Shown here: positions 55,444 to 64,000 of the stretch, one piece after another
How positions within the stretch are numbered: the first letter of the stretch is position 1
How the letters are laid out: each line of letters starts with the position of its first letter
Source of the DNA: an uncultured Microbacterium sp.
GTDB lineage: Bacteria; Actinomycetota; Actinomycetes; Actinomycetales; Microbacteriaceae
Length of the DNA stretch: 64,000 nt
NCBI RefSeq assembly: GCF_947489255.1
Contig: NZ_CANLCY010000002.1
Location: forward strand, 186,001 to 250,000
Direction: 5' to 3'
Translations under genes and position numbers: made by a program
Notes under the pieces: generated by a model
The model's input: only the letters and a program-made list of their open reading frames with translations
Database searches by the model: none
What the model was told of the DNA's origin: nothing

Positions 55444-55867
55444 CGTCCCACTTCTCGGGGTGCGTGTCCCACTTGTGGTCGGTCGAGGGCGCGCCAACCG
55501 GCCATAAGTGGGACGGGGGTCTCGGCCGGGCGGGCGGCATCCGCGGTCGGGAACGCCCGCTGGCCGGTCAGGAGTGGGTCGATCGGTGGCGTTGCTGGCC
55601 GCTCGTCCCACTTCTAGCGGTGGGTGTCCCACTTGTGGTCGGTCGAGGGCGCGCCAACCCGCCATAAGTGGGACGAGGGTCTCGGCCGGGCGGGCGGCAT
55701 CCGCGGTCGGGAACGCCCGCTGGCTGGTCAGGAGTGGGGCGAGGGGTGGTGGTGCTGGCCGCTTGTCCCACTTCTCGGGGTGCGTGTCCCACTTGTGGTC
55801 GGTCGAGGGCGCGCCAACCGGCCATAAGTGGGACGAGGGTCTCGGCCGGGCGGGCGGCATCCGGAAT
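55444..55867. repeat. 160-bp tandem repeat, about 2.6 copies
   Basis: Copies start at 55444, 55604 and 55764, exactly 160 bp apart; the third is cut short at the 3' end of the monooxygenase gene. Each contains GTCCCACTT twice and an inverse AAGTGGGAC, so GTCCCACTT-GTGG can pair with CCAT-AAGTGGGAC around a 20-base loop. The rest of the unit contains GGCATCC. No gene is evident between 55391 and 55867. Confidence 0.9.
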
Positions 55868-57181
55868 TCAGAACGCGCGCAGGTTCGCCTGCAGACCGCC
55901 GCCGACGTACTCCTCGCGGAGGATCCCGCGCCGCCGCAGGATCGGCACGAGGTCGTCGAGCAGCCGGTGCACGGTGACCGGGTGCAGGTCGCCCCACAGC
56001 AGCACGCCGTCGTTGCCCCAGTCGCCGAGCTCCTCGATGCGGTCGGCGAACTCGTCGGCGGTTCCGACGAACCCGGATCCGTCGTTCAGGCGGCCGAGGC
56101 GCGCGTGGGCCGCGAGCAGCGTGCGCAGGGGAGCGTCGGCCTCGTGCTTTCCGACGAGGCGTCTGATGCTGCCCTCCGACACGTGCTCGCCGAAGATCGC
56201 GCGGTCGAGCGGCTTGTCGAGGTCGAGCGCCGTGAGGTCGGTCTCGAGGTCGCTGGACTGCTTGCGCGCGATCTGCAGCAGGGCCTCGTCGTCCGGGTGG
56301 GCGGATGCCGCGACCAGGCGGTCGGCTTCCTCCGGCGACGACACGAGCACGGGCTGAATCGCGAAGAGGATCTTGATGTCGTCGGCGGAGCGCCCCGCCG
56401 CTTCCGCCGCGGCGTGGATCCGACCGCGGTACGCCCGGATGCTGGCCTCGTCGAGGGGCGCGAGCGCGAGCTGGACGTCGGAGTTGTGTCCGGCGAACGA
56501 CAGGCCCCGCCCCGACCCGCCGGGCGAGACGATCGCCGGCTCGCCGTCGGTGAACGGGATCGCGTTGAGCGGACCGTCGAAGCCGAAGTACTCACCGCGG
56601 TGGCGCGTGGCATCCAGTCTCGTGCCGTCGGCGTAGACGCCCGATTCCTCGTCGGCCACGAGGGCTCCCTCGCCCCAGCTGCGCCAGAGCTGACGGATGC
56701 CGTCGAGCCACTCCTCCGCGCGGTCGTACGCGGCGTCGTGTCCGAGCTGCGGCGCGGCCGAGAAGTGGCGGGCGCTCCCGGTGTCGGTGACGACATTCAG
56801 GCCCAGGCGGTGACCGCTCAGGTGCTGGAGCGTCGCGAACTGGCGGGCGGCGGTGTAGGGCAGGTACGCCGCGGGGTTGACCGTGGGGACGACCCCGAGG
56901 TGCTGTGTCGCCGCGAAGAGGTAGGGCGCGAGCAGCAGCGGGTCGTGCTTCGGTCCGCCGAAGGCGTGGCGCACGCGCAGGTCGATGGTCTCGGCGCTGC
57001 CCAGGGAGGGGGCGTCCTCGATGATGAGCAGGTCGAACCCGGCCTGCTCCAGGGTGCGCGCGGAATCCTGGTAGAGCCCGGGCTCGGTCCACCGGTGGTT
57101 CCACCGCAGATAGGGGTGCCCCCAGCCGTGCGGGCCGAAGCCGCGCGCGAGGAACCAGCCGAAGTGCTGCAGGCGGCTCAC
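55868..57181 (-). CDS. FMN-dependent monooxygenase (bacterial luciferase-like, NtaA/SnaA/DszA group)
   Basis: The 437-residue protein matches the flavin monooxygenase group that includes NtaA, DszA and SfnG-type enzymes. It has TLEQAGFDLLIIEDAP near residues 43-58, LNVVTDTGS near 125, GYFGFDGPLN-like substrate region near 195 and SPGGSGRGLSFA near 219. These enzymes use reduced FMN and often oxidise organosulfur or chelator compounds. The GTG at 57181 overlaps the stop of the upstream MetY-type gene by four bases, so the enzymes are coproduced. The flavin reductase partner is not in the window. Confidence 0.88.
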   Translation of the reverse strand: MSRLQHFGWFLARGFGPHGWGHPYLRWNHRWTEPGLYQDSARTLEQAGFDLLIIEDAPSLGSAETIDLRVRHAFGGPKHDPLLLAPYLFAATQHLGVVPTVNPAAYLPYTAARQFATLQHLSGHRLGLNVVTDTGSARHFSAAPQLGHDAAYDRAEEWLDGIRQLWRSWGEGALVADEESGVYADGTRLDATRHRGEYFGFDGPLNAIPFTDGEPAIVSPGGSGRGLSFAGHNSDVQLALAPLDEASIRAYRGRIHAAAEAAGRSADDIKILFAIQPVLVSSPEEADRLVAASAHPDDEALLQIARKQSSDLETDLTALDLDKPLDRAIFGEHVSEGSIRRLVGKHEADAPLRTLLAAHARLGRLNDGSGFVGTADEFADRIEELGDWGNDGVLLWGDLHPVTVHRLLDDLVPILRRRGILREEYVGGGLQANLRAF

Positions 57182-58488
57182 AGGACCACCGTCTCCCGCT
57201 CGGCGGAGGGGACCCCGACCAGTGCCTGCTCGAGGTCGGCGAGGATGTCGCCGACGTCTTCGATGCCGATCGACAGTCGCACCGTGCCGGGGAAGACCCC
57301 CGCCCGCTCGCGCTCGGAGACCGTGCGCGCGGAGTGCGAGGTGCTCTGGGGGTGGAGGATCAGCGATCGCACATCGCCCAGGTGCGTCATGTGCGTGATC
57401 AGCCGCACCGACTGCACGAGGTGGCGGGCGGCCTCGAGACCGCCGCGCAGCGTCACGGTGAAGACCGATCCGTGCCCGCCGCGCAGGTACTTCTCGCCGA
57501 GGGCGTGGTGGGGGTGCGAGGCGAGACCGACGTAGTCGACGCGCTCGACCTCGGGGCGGTCCTCGAGCCACCGGGCGACGACCAGCGCGTTCGCCGACTG
57601 CCGCTCGACGCGCAGACTCAGCGTCTCGATGCCCTGACCGATCAGGAAGGCGTTCAACGGCGAGGGGGAGGGGCCGAACCGGGGCGCCACGCTCTCGCGC
57701 AGGTACTGACCGCGCGCGCGGGGGCCGTGCTTCTCGGCGTAGCTCGCTCCGCCGAGGCGGTCCGTCTGCACGAGGTGGGGGAAGAGGTGCCCGGATGCCG
57801 CGGCGTCGAAGCGTCCGTCGTCGACGATGACGCCGCCGAGCACCGCCCCCTGCCCGGCGAGGAACTTGCTCGCCGAGTGCACGACGACGGCCGCGCCGTG
57901 CTCGATCGGGCGCAGGAGATACGGCGTCGTGAACGTGCTGTCGACGACCAGGGGGATGCCGCGTTCGGCCCCGATCTCGGCGACGGCGGCGACGTCGAGG
58001 ACGTCGTTGCGGGCATTGGAGAGCGTCTCGGCGAAGAGGGCCTTCGTCCGGGGCGTGACGGCCGCGCGGACGGCATCCAGGTCGGACACGTCGACGAACG
58101 TCGTCTCGATGCCCAGTCGCGCGAGGTTGTCGAGCAGGAGTCCGCGAGTGCCCTCGTAGATGTGTTCCGACACGACGACGTGGTCGCCCGCTCCGGCGAG
58201 GGCGAGCAGGGCGACGGTGACGGCGGCCTGTCCGCTGGACACGAGGATCGCCTGGTCGCCGCCCTCGAGAGAGGCGAGCCGCTCCTCGACGGCCTGCACG
58301 GTCGGGTTCCCGGTGCGGCTGTAACCGAACCCCGCGCCGGTGCCGAAGTGCTCGGCCGACTCGTCGAGGTCGCTGAAGGTGAACCCGGCGGTCAGGTAGA
58401 TCGGCGTCGCCCGCGGGGTGGCGGGCGCGCTGACGGAGCCCGCGTGGACTTGGCGGGTCGAGAATCCGGTGTCGGCACCTGCGGTCAT
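57178..58488 (-). CDS. metY: O-acetylhomoserine sulfhydrylase-type PLP enzyme
   Basis: The 436-residue enzyme belongs to the Cys/Met metabolism PLP family. It has the phosphate region SSGQAAVTVALLALAGAGD near residue 85, the PLP-pairing VVDSTFTTPYLLRPIEHGA near 182, and the Schiff-base Lys in VVHSASKFLAGQGAVLGG near 203. The length and motifs fit MetY, which makes homocysteine from O-acetylhomoserine and sulfide; a role in another thiol addition is possible. The ATG at 58488 is preceded by AAGGAGC. It is the first gene of a two-gene operon with the flavin monooxygenase. Confidence 0.88.
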   Translation of the reverse strand: MTAGADTGFSTRQVHAGSVSAPATPRATPIYLTAGFTFSDLDESAEHFGTGAGFGYSRTGNPTVQAVEERLASLEGGDQAILVSSGQAAVTVALLALAGAGDHVVVSEHIYEGTRGLLLDNLARLGIETTFVDVSDLDAVRAAVTPRTKALFAETLSNARNDVLDVAAVAEIGAERGIPLVVDSTFTTPYLLRPIEHGAAVVVHSASKFLAGQGAVLGGVIVDDGRFDAAASGHLFPHLVQTDRLGGASYAEKHGPRARGQYLRESVAPRFGPSPSPLNAFLIGQGIETLSLRVERQSANALVVARWLEDRPEVERVDYVGLASHPHHALGEKYLRGGHGSVFTVTLRGGLEAARHLVQSVRLITHMTHLGDVRSLILHPQSTSHSARTVSERERAGVFPGTVRLSIGIEDVGDILADLEQALVGVPSAERETVVL

Positions 58489-58593
58489 GGGCGTGCTCCT
58501 TCCTTCGGGATCGGGCCAGGTTCGCACGCGCGATCGGGGAACGACGAAACGTGCGGCGTCGTGTTACGCGGGAACCCCCGTCTCGGCCGGTGG

Positions 58594-58599
58594 TATCGT
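58594..58599 (+). promoter_or_regulatory. Promoter -10 box of the leuCD leader
   Basis: TATCGT lies six bases before the GTG of the leader peptide, the same spacing as at other leaderless genes in the window, so the leader would be translated from the first base of the transcript. Confidence 0.65.
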
Positions 58600-58605
58600 G
58601 ACCGG

Positions 58606-58656
58606 GTGCGGATCGCTCGCCTCCTCCTTAGCGGCCGCGACGAGACCTTGTTCTAG
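58606..58656 (+). CDS. leuCD leader peptide
   Basis: A 16-codon frame reads [16 protein letters not shown] and ends with TAG. Three leucine codons in a row (CTC CTC CTT) and a fourth (TTG) near the end make it a likely sensor of charged tRNA-Leu: a ribosome stalled on these codons would cover the region before the hairpin. It is too short for usual gene finders. It sits 59 bases before leuC. The peptide itself is probably without function. Confidence 0.72.
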   Translation: MRIARLLLSGRDETLF

Positions 58657-58687
58657 GCCTTTCTCGTCGCGGAGTTCGTCGCGGGCC
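58633..58687 (+). promoter_or_regulatory. Attenuator-like alternative hairpins before leuC
   Basis: CGCGACGAGA (58636-58645), inside the leader peptide frame, can pair perfectly with TCTCGTCGCG (58662-58671). The same left arm, extended by GGC, can instead pair with TCGTCGCGGGCC (58676-58687). The two right arms are direct repeats, so the pairings exclude each other. Ribosome position on the leucine codons would decide which forms. Confidence 0.68.
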
Positions 58688-58715
58688 TCACACCCCTTCC
58701 GAGGAGAAACGCAGA

Positions 58716-60212
58716 ATGAGCAGCACATCGATCGACGGCATCCAGATCCCTGATCGCCCCCGCACCCTGGCCGAGAAGGTCTGGGACGACCACCTGGTGG
58801 TCAAGGGCGAGAACGGCCAGCCCGATCTCATCTACATCGACCTGCACCTCGTGCACGAGGTCACGAGCCCCCAGGCGTTCGACGGCCTGCGGGCCGAGGG
58901 GCGCCCGGTCCGCCGGCTCGATCTCACGATCGCCACCGAGGACCACAACACCCCGACGCTCGACATCGACAAGCCGATCGCCGATCTCACCAGTCGCACG
59001 CAGATCGACACGCTGCGTCGCAATGCCGACGAGTTCGGCGTGCGCATCCACTCGCTCGGCGACAAGGAGCAGGGGATCGTCCACGTCGTCGGCCCGCAGC
59101 TGGGCCTGACGATGCCGGGCATCACGGTGGTGTGCGGCGACAGCCACACCTCGACCCACGGCGCCTTCGGGGCCATGGCCTTCGGCATCGGCACGAGCGA
59201 GGTCGAGCACGTGCTCGCCACGCAGACGCTGCCGCTGAAGCCGTTCAAGACCATGGCGATCACCGTCGAGGGCGAGCTGAAGCCCGGCGTGACGGCGAAG
59301 GACATCATCCTCGCGATCATCGCCAAGATCGGCGCCAACGGCGGCCAGGGCTACGTGCTCGAGTTCCGTGGCTCCGCGATCCGCTCCCTCTCGATGGAGG
59401 GGCGGATGACGATGTGCAACATGTCGATCGAGGCCGGTGCCCGCGCGGGCATGATCGCCCCCGACGAGACGACGTTCGCCTACGTCAAAGACAAGCCGCA
59501 CGCCCCCCAGGGCCAGGACTGGGACGACGCGGTGGCCTACTGGCGCACCCTTCCCAGCGACGAGGGCGCCGTCTACGACGCCGAGGTCTTCCTCGACGCA
59601 GCCGACCTCGAGCCCTTCGTCACCTGGGGCACGAACCCCGGTCAGGGCGTGTCGTTGTCGGACGTCGTGCCGACCCCGGCCGACATCGCCGATCCGAACG
59701 AGCGCGCCGCCGCCGAGCGGGCTCTCGAGTACATGGCCCTCGAGGCCGGCACCCCGATGAAGGACATCCCGGTGGATGCCGTGTTCATGGGCTCGTGCAC
59801 GAACAGCCGCATCGAAGACCTCCGGGCCTTCGCCTCCGTCATCCAGGGTCGAACGAAGGCCGAGAACGTCCGCGTCATGGTCGTTCCGGGCTCGGCCCGC
59901 GTTCGACTGGAGGCCGAGGCCGAGGGCCTCGACAAGGTGTTCACCGCGTTCGGTGCCGAGTGGCGCTTCGCGGGCTGCTCGATGTGCCTCGGCATGAACC
60001 CCGACCAGCTGGCTCCGGGGGAGCGCTGCGCATCGACCTCGAACCGCAACTTCGAGGGCCGACAGGGCAAGGGCGGGCGTACGCACCTCGTGTCGCCGCT
60101 CGTGGCGGCGGCCACCGCCGTGCGCGGGACGCTGTCGAGCCCGGCCGACCTCGGCCCCCTGCCCGAGGCCGCTGCGCCCGCGGAGACCGTTTCGACCGGG
60201 GCGGAGGCCTGA
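58716..60212 (+). CDS. leuC: 3-isopropylmalate dehydratase, large subunit
   Basis: LeuC with LeuD isomerises 2-isopropylmalate to 3-isopropylmalate using a [4Fe-4S] cluster. The 498-residue aconitase-family protein has [14 protein letters not shown] near residue 138, the cluster cysteines in MGSCTNSR near 355 and [15 protein letters not shown] near 420. GAGGAG lies before the ATG. The upstream leader peptide and hairpins suggest control by leucine. leuD begins one base after its stop. Confidence 0.97.
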   Translation: MSSTSIDGIQIPDRPRTLAEKVWDDHLVVKGENGQPDLIYIDLHLVHEVTSPQAFDGLRAEGRPVRRLDLTIATEDHNTPTLDIDKPIADLTSRTQIDTLRRNADEFGVRIHSLGDKEQGIVHVVGPQLGLTMPGITVVCGDSHTSTHGAFGAMAFGIGTSEVEHVLATQTLPLKPFKTMAITVEGELKPGVTAKDIILAIIAKIGANGGQGYVLEFRGSAIRSLSMEGRMTMCNMSIEAGARAGMIAPDETTFAYVKDKPHAPQGQDWDDAVAYWRTLPSDEGAVYDAEVFLDAADLEPFVTWGTNPGQGVSLSDVVPTPADIADPNERAAAERALEYMALEAGTPMKDIPVDAVFMGSCTNSRIEDLRAFASVIQGRTKAENVRVMVVPGSARVRLEAEAEGLDKVFTAFGAEWRFAGCSMCLGMNPDQLAPGERCASTSNRNFEGRQGKGGRTHLVSPLVAAATAVRGTLSSPADLGPLPEAAAPAETVSTGAEA

Positions 60213-60213
60213 C

Positions 60214-60810
60214 ATGGAGAAGTTCACCACGCACACCGGTGTCGCCGCCCCGCTGAAGCGCTCGGCCGTCGACACCGACCAGATCATCCCGGCCGTGTTC
60301 CTCAAGCGCGTCACCAAGACCGGCTTCGACGACGCTCTGTTCGCCAACTGGCGCCAGGACCCGGAGTTCATCCTCAACCAGGACGCCTACCGCTCGGCAT
60401 CCGTGCTCGTCGCCGGCCCCGACTTCGGCACCGGATCCAGCCGCGAGCACGCCGTGTGGGCGCTGCGCGACTACGGCTTCCAGGTCGTGCTGAGCCCGAA
60501 GTTCGCCGACATTTTCCGCGGGAACTCGGGCAAGCAGGGTCTGGTGACGGGCGTGATCACCGAGGACGAGGTCGAGCGGATCTGGGCCGTCCTCGAGCAG
60601 GACCACGGCATCGAGATGACCGTGGACCTGCAGGCGAAGACCGCCACGGTGGGCGAGCTCACGGTCTCGTTCGAGATCGACGATTACACTAGGTGGCGGC
60701 TTCTCGAAGGGCTCGACGACATCGGGCTCACGCTGCGTGACGAAGACAAGATCACGCAGTTCGAGGCGCGCCGCGAGGCATGGCGGCCGCGGACCCTCCC
60801 GGTCCGCTGA
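60214..60810 (+). CDS. leuD: 3-isopropylmalate dehydratase, small subunit
   Basis: LeuD is the swivelling substrate-binding subunit. The 198-residue protein has [15 protein letters not shown] near residue 17 and [19 protein letters not shown] near residues 70-88, the substrate loop of the family. It starts one base after leuC, so the subunits are cotranslated. murA follows after 63 bp, possibly in the same transcript. Confidence 0.97.
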   Translation: MEKFTTHTGVAAPLKRSAVDTDQIIPAVFLKRVTKTGFDDALFANWRQDPEFILNQDAYRSASVLVAGPDFGTGSSREHAVWALRDYGFQVVLSPKFADIFRGNSGKQGLVTGVITEDEVERIWAVLEQDHGIEMTVDLQAKTATVGELTVSFEIDDYTRWRLLEGLDDIGLTLRDEDKITQFEARREAWRPRTLPVR

Positions 60811-60873
60811 CCCCGATCGACCCGATCGGGTCGATCTGTCGCCCCTCGTCCACGAAGTGAGGTCCACCCCCCT

Positions 60874-62247
60874 ATGAGCACACTCGTTTCCGACACCGGA
60901 GAACACCCCATCGGGCAGCCGGATTGGGAGTCGGCCGAAACCCTGACCATCCGCGGCGGGCGACCGCTGCGCGGCACGGTGGAGGTCAAGGGGGCGAAGA
61001 ACCTCGTCACCAAGGCGATGGTGGCTGCCCTGCTGGGCGAGACGGCCAGCACCCTGCGCGACGTGCCGATGATCAGCGACGTCAAGGTCGTCCGGTCGCT
61101 CCTCGAGGTGCACGGCGTCACGGTCACCGAGGGAGACGAAGAGGGCACGCTGCACCTCGACCCCTCGGGCGCCGTCGCCGCGCACTTCGAGGAGATCGAC
61201 GCGCACGCGGGGGCTTCGCGCATTCCGATCCTCTTCTGCGGCCCGCTGCTGCACCTGCTCGGCGAGGCGCTCATCCCCGACCTCGGTGGATGCCGCATCG
61301 GCGACCGGCCGATCAACTTCCACATGGACGCGCTGCGTGCGTTCGGCGCCGTCGTCGACAAGAGCTACGAGGGCATCCGGATCACGGCGCCCAACGGACT
61401 CCACGGTGCGAACATCACCCTCCCGTACCCGAGCGTCGGCGCCACCGAGCAGGTGCTGCTCACCGCCGTCCGCGCGAAGGGCGTCACGGAGCTGCGCAAC
61501 GCCGCGATCGAGCCCGAGATCATGGACCTCATCGCCGTCCTGCAGAAGATGGGCGCGATCATCTCGTACGAGCCCAACCGCGTCATCTTCATCGAGGGCG
61601 TCGACAAGCTCGTCGGCTACGACCACCGCGCCATCTTCGACCGCAACGAGGCTGCGTCCTGGGCCTGCGCGGCCCTCGCGACCGACGGTGAGATCTTCGC
61701 CAAGGGCGCGCGCCAGCAGGACATGCTGACGTTCCTGAACGTCTTCCGCAAGGCCGGCGGCTGGTTCGACGTGCGCGAGGACGGCATCCTGTTCCGTCGG
61801 GGCGATGAACTCAAGCCCGTCATGGTCGAGACCGACGTGCACCCCGGCTTCATGACCGACTGGCAGCAGCCGCTCATCGTCGCCCTGACGCAGGCCGCCG
61901 GCACGTCGACCGTGCACGAGACGGTGTACGAGAACCGACTCGGCTTCACCGCGGCGCTGAACAAGATGGGCGCCGACATCGTCGTGCACCCCAAGGGCAT
62001 CGACAGCCCCGACCGTCGCGTCCCGCGTCGCGACCTCGAGCAGGCGGCCGTCATCAACGGCCCCACGCCGCTGCACGCGGCCGACGTCGAGGTCCCCGAC
62101 CTGCGCGGCGGCTACAGCTACGTCATCGCGGCACTGGCGGCCGAGGGCGAGTCGACGGTGCGCAACATCGGCATCATCCGGCGCGGCTACGAGAAGTTCC
62201 TCGAGAAGCTCACGGCACTGCACGCCGACTTCGACGTCGTGGGCTGA
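60874..62247 (+). CDS. murA: UDP-N-acetylglucosamine 1-carboxyvinyltransferase
   Basis: MurA transfers enolpyruvate from PEP to UDP-GlcNAc, the first committed step of peptidoglycan synthesis. The 457-residue protein has GTVEVKGAKNLVTKAMVAAL near residues 34-53, with the Lys-Asn pair that binds substrate, and the loop GGCRIGDRPINFHMDALRAF near 138 carrying the active-site Cys that fosfomycin alkylates. About 20 extra residues precede the usual start. It is followed four bases later by a PlsC-type gene. Confidence 0.95.
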   Translation: MSTLVSDTGEHPIGQPDWESAETLTIRGGRPLRGTVEVKGAKNLVTKAMVAALLGETASTLRDVPMISDVKVVRSLLEVHGVTVTEGDEEGTLHLDPSGAVAAHFEEIDAHAGASRIPILFCGPLLHLLGEALIPDLGGCRIGDRPINFHMDALRAFGAVVDKSYEGIRITAPNGLHGANITLPYPSVGATEQVLLTAVRAKGVTELRNAAIEPEIMDLIAVLQKMGAIISYEPNRVIFIEGVDKLVGYDHRAIFDRNEAASWACAALATDGEIFAKGARQQDMLTFLNVFRKAGGWFDVREDGILFRRGDELKPVMVETDVHPGFMTDWQQPLIVALTQAAGTSTVHETVYENRLGFTAALNKMGADIVVHPKGIDSPDRRVPRRDLEQAAVINGPTPLHAADVEVPDLRGGYSYVIAALAAEGESTVRNIGIIRRGYEKFLEKLTALHADFDVVG

Positions 62248-62251
62248 CGCG

Positions 62252-62998
62252 ATGGCGTCCTCGTCCTCGCCCGAGAAGAGCCGTCCGAGCGCCTTCTGGC
62301 CGCTCGCGGCGATCGTCGTCCCCCTCACCGGGCTGTTCGCGCGCATCGAGATCCGCGGCGCGGAGAACCTCCCGCGGGAGGGGGCGTACGTGCTCGCCCC
62401 CAACCACAATTCGGAGTTCGACCCCCTCGTCGTCGCCGTCGCTGTGTGGCGGGTCGGCCGGGCCCCGCGCTTCATGGCGAAGGAGAGCCTCTTCCGCGTC
62501 CCCGTCCTCGGCGCAGCCCTCAAGGCGACCGGGATGGTGCCGGTGCCGCGCGCGTCGACGAGCGCCAACCAATCGATGAAGGCGGCCGAGCAGATCGCCC
62601 GCGACGGACGCGGTGTCATCGTCTACGCCGAGGGCACGCTCACGCGCGACCCCGAGCTGTGGCCCATGCGCGGCAAGACGGGCGCGGTGCGGCTGGCCCT
62701 CGCGGGCGACCTGCCGCTCATCCCGATGGCGCAGTGGGGTGTGCAGCAGATCCTCCCGCGCTACGGCAAGCTGCGCTTCCCGCGTCGCTCGCGCGTCATC
62801 GTCGAATTCGGACCCGCGATGGACATGTCGGCCTACGCCGACGCGCCCACGCAGCCGGCGACGCTGACCCGGGCCACCGACGCGCTCATGAACCGAATCA
62901 CGGAGATGCTGTCCGGCATCCGCGGCATCCCCGCACCGGCCGAGCGGTGGAATCCCTCCCAGCACGGACAGAACGAGACGGGCCGCCTTGACGCGTAA
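62252..62998 (+). CDS. plsC: 1-acyl-sn-glycerol-3-phosphate acyltransferase
   Basis: The 248-residue membrane-associated enzyme is of the PlsC type, which adds the second acyl chain to make phosphatidic acid. The catalytic HX4D motif is replaced by NHNSEFD near residues 51-57 (His and Asp present), and the substrate motif YAEGTLTRD near 126 corresponds to the family's EGTR block. It lies between murA and gpsA, linking wall and lipid synthesis. Its stop lies inside the start of gpsA. Confidence 0.93.
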   Translation: MASSSSPEKSRPSAFWPLAAIVVPLTGLFARIEIRGAENLPREGAYVLAPNHNSEFDPLVVAVAVWRVGRAPRFMAKESLFRVPVLGAALKATGMVPVPRASTSANQSMKAAEQIARDGRGVIVYAEGTLTRDPELWPMRGKTGAVRLALAGDLPLIPMAQWGVQQILPRYGKLRFPRRSRVIVEFGPAMDMSAYADAPTQPATLTRATDALMNRITEMLSGIRGIPAPAERWNPSQHGQNETGRLDA

Positions 62999-64000
62999 GA
63001 ACCTCCCGCAGGCCGCGGGGCCCAAGGTCGCCGTCGTCGGCGCCGGAAGCTGGGGCACGACGTTCGGCAAGATCCTCGCCGACGGCGGGGCCTCCGTCGT
63101 CATGTGGGCTCGTCGGCCGGAACTCGCGGCCGAGATCACCGAGTCCAAGCGCAACAGCCGGTATCTGTCGGGCATCAACCTGCCGCGGACGATGACGGCC
63201 ACCACCGATCTGGCGGAGGCGTTGACCGGAGCCGAGCAGATCTACCTGTCGGTGCCCTCGCAGTCGCTGCGCGAGAACCTCGCCGCCATCCGTCCGCTCG
63301 TCGAGGCCACCGACGTGCCGCTCGTCTCGCTCATGAAGGGCGTCGAGAAGTCGACGGGCCTGCGCATGAGCCAGGTGATCGAGCAGGTGCTGGGGTGCGA
63401 TCCGGCCCGCATCGCCGTGGCCTCCGGCCCCAACCTGGCGCTCGAGATCGCGCGCGAGCAGCCCACGGCCGCGGTCATCAGCTCGCTGAGTCCCGAGACC
63501 GCCGAGGCCGTGGCCCGACGCGCGCGCAACCGGTACTTCCGCTCGTTCGTCAACACCGACGTGATCGGCACCGAGTTCGGCGGGGTTCTGAAGAACCTCA
63601 TCGCCGTCGCCATCGGGATCGTCGACGGCGTCGGCTACGGCGAGAACACGAAGGCGTCGATCATCACGCGTGGTCTCGTCGAGATGACCGACTTCGCGGT
63701 GGCGCAGGGCGCGCAGCCCGAGACCCTGCAGGGTCTCGCCGGGCTCGGCGATCTCATCGCGACGTGTCAGTCGCCGCTGAGTCGCAACAACACCGCCGGG
63801 CGCCTCCTGGGCCAGGGCTACGGCTACAAAGAGGTCGTGACCCAGATGCAGCAGACCGCCGAGGGTCTGGCATCCGTCGCCCCGGTGCTCCAGCTCGCGA
63901 AGCAGGTCGGTGTCGACATGCCCATCGTGCAGCAGGTGAAGATGGTGCTCGACGGCACCATGGATCCCCGCGACATCGCCCCGCATCTGACCACAGACGA
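62988..64000 (+). CDS. gpsA: Glycerol-3-phosphate dehydrogenase [NAD(P)+], 3' end beyond the window
   Basis: GpsA reduces dihydroxyacetone phosphate to glycerol-3-phosphate, the backbone for PlsC and related enzymes. The visible 337 residues include VAVVGAGSWGTTFGKIL near residues 15-31 (NAD loop), SLMKGVEKSTG, ASGPNLALEIA near 146 and the catalytic Lys region GVLKNLIAVAIGIVDG near 199. The start is TTG at 62988, overlapping the plsC stop by eleven bases; this is the only start before the conserved NAD loop in this frame, and it makes plsC and gpsA coupled. The C-terminus is missing. Confidence 0.93.
   Translation, partial: MTRKNLPQAAGPKVAVVGAGSWGTTFGKILADGGASVVMWARRPELAAEITESKRNSRYLSGINLPRTMTATTDLAEALTGAEQIYLSVPSQSLRENLAAIRPLVEATDVPLVSLMKGVEKSTGLRMSQVIEQVLGCDPARIAVASGPNLALEIAREQPTAAVISSLSPETAEAVARRARNRYFRSFVNTDVIGTEFGGVLKNLIAVAIGIVDGVGYGENTKASIITRGLVEMTDFAVAQGAQPETLQGLAGLGDLIATCQSPLSRNNTAGRLLGQGYGYKEVVTQMQQTAEGLASVAPVLQLAKQVGVDMPIVQQVKMVLDGTMDPRDIAPHLTTD

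Noticed and set aside
55391..55867. Protein-coding gene in the 160-bp repeat region
   Set aside because: Frames exist on both strands, but they simply repeat the same peptide each 160 bp, with no start signals or known domains.
58489..58560. SAM riboswitch in front of the MetY-type gene
   Set aside because: Only a short leader is available and no matching stem pattern could be drawn.

Overview
The window is about 70% GC by eye, with strong GTG use at starts, TAnnnT promoter boxes lying just 5' of start codons, the gene order prfB-ftsE-ftsX-smpB-ssrA, and many copies of the heptamer GGATGCC. This points to an actinobacterium of the family Microbacteriaceae, most likely Microbacterium (inference from gene content and sequence style, not from a database search). 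No phage, insertion sequence, CRISPR array or rRNA was seen. It looks like a core chromosome segment whose spacers are unusually rich in small structured repeats.

Layout. 1-5.6 kb: Ku repair protein flanked by palindromic repeats, DedA membrane protein, tRNA-Leu, quinone reductase, a YoaK-like membrane protein and an MFS exporter. 5.6-13.6 kb: release factor 2, FtsEX, SmpB, a SIMPL-domain protein, tmRNA, YaeQ, a HisN-type phosphatase coupled to a lipoprotein, and tRNA-Lys. 13.9-20.5 kb: NUDIX hydrolase, DUF222/HNH endonuclease, alpha/beta hydrolase, a MarR-controlled MFS pump and an IclR regulator. 20.5-26.1 kb: a 3-oxoacid CoA-transferase/thiolase operon facing the IclR gene, then otsA-otsB for trehalose. 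26.3-39.7 kb: branched-chain amino acid genes ilvD, ilvB, ilvN, ilvC, leuB and ilvE, with serA and a TetR/MFS pair between them. 39.8-46.7 kb: FAH-family hydrolase, MFS, a class V aminotransferase divergent from a LysR gene, gltX, tRNA-Gln, a small protein and a lipoprotein. 46.9-51.1 kb: fructose PTS operon fruR-fruK-fruA-ptsH. 51.2-58.5 kb: metallo-hydrolase, tRNA-Glu with a duplicated 3' end, an ECF sigma factor coupled to a DUF4349 membrane protein, TerC, and a MetY/flavin monooxygenase pair. 58.6-64.0 kb: a leucine leader peptide with an attenuator-like RNA, leuC-leuD, murA, a PlsC-type acyltransferase and gpsA, which runs off the window.

How the genes work together. IlvB/IlvN, IlvC, IlvD and IlvE make valine and isoleucine. 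LeuC/LeuD and LeuB extend the route to leucine, and IlvE does the final transamination (leuA is not in the window). The leuCD leader encodes three consecutive leucine codons before alternative hairpins, so leucine supply probably controls leuCD. PlsC and GpsA serve phospholipid synthesis and MurA serves peptidoglycan. FruR-FruK-FruA-HPr imports and phosphorylates fructose.

Most notable observations: (1) a short palindromic repeat whose stem changes in a compensated way between copies and which supplies the C-terminal tail of one CoA-transferase subunit; (2) the leuCD leader peptide and attenuator; (3) at least fifteen genes with a TAnnnT box 6-9 nt before the start codon, implying widespread leaderless transcription; (4) a duplicated tRNA-Glu 3' end plus terminator whose two stems differ by compensatory changes; (5) an abrupt codon-usage change inside ilvD; (6) a sigma factor/DUF4349 pair that may be a new envelope-signalling module.
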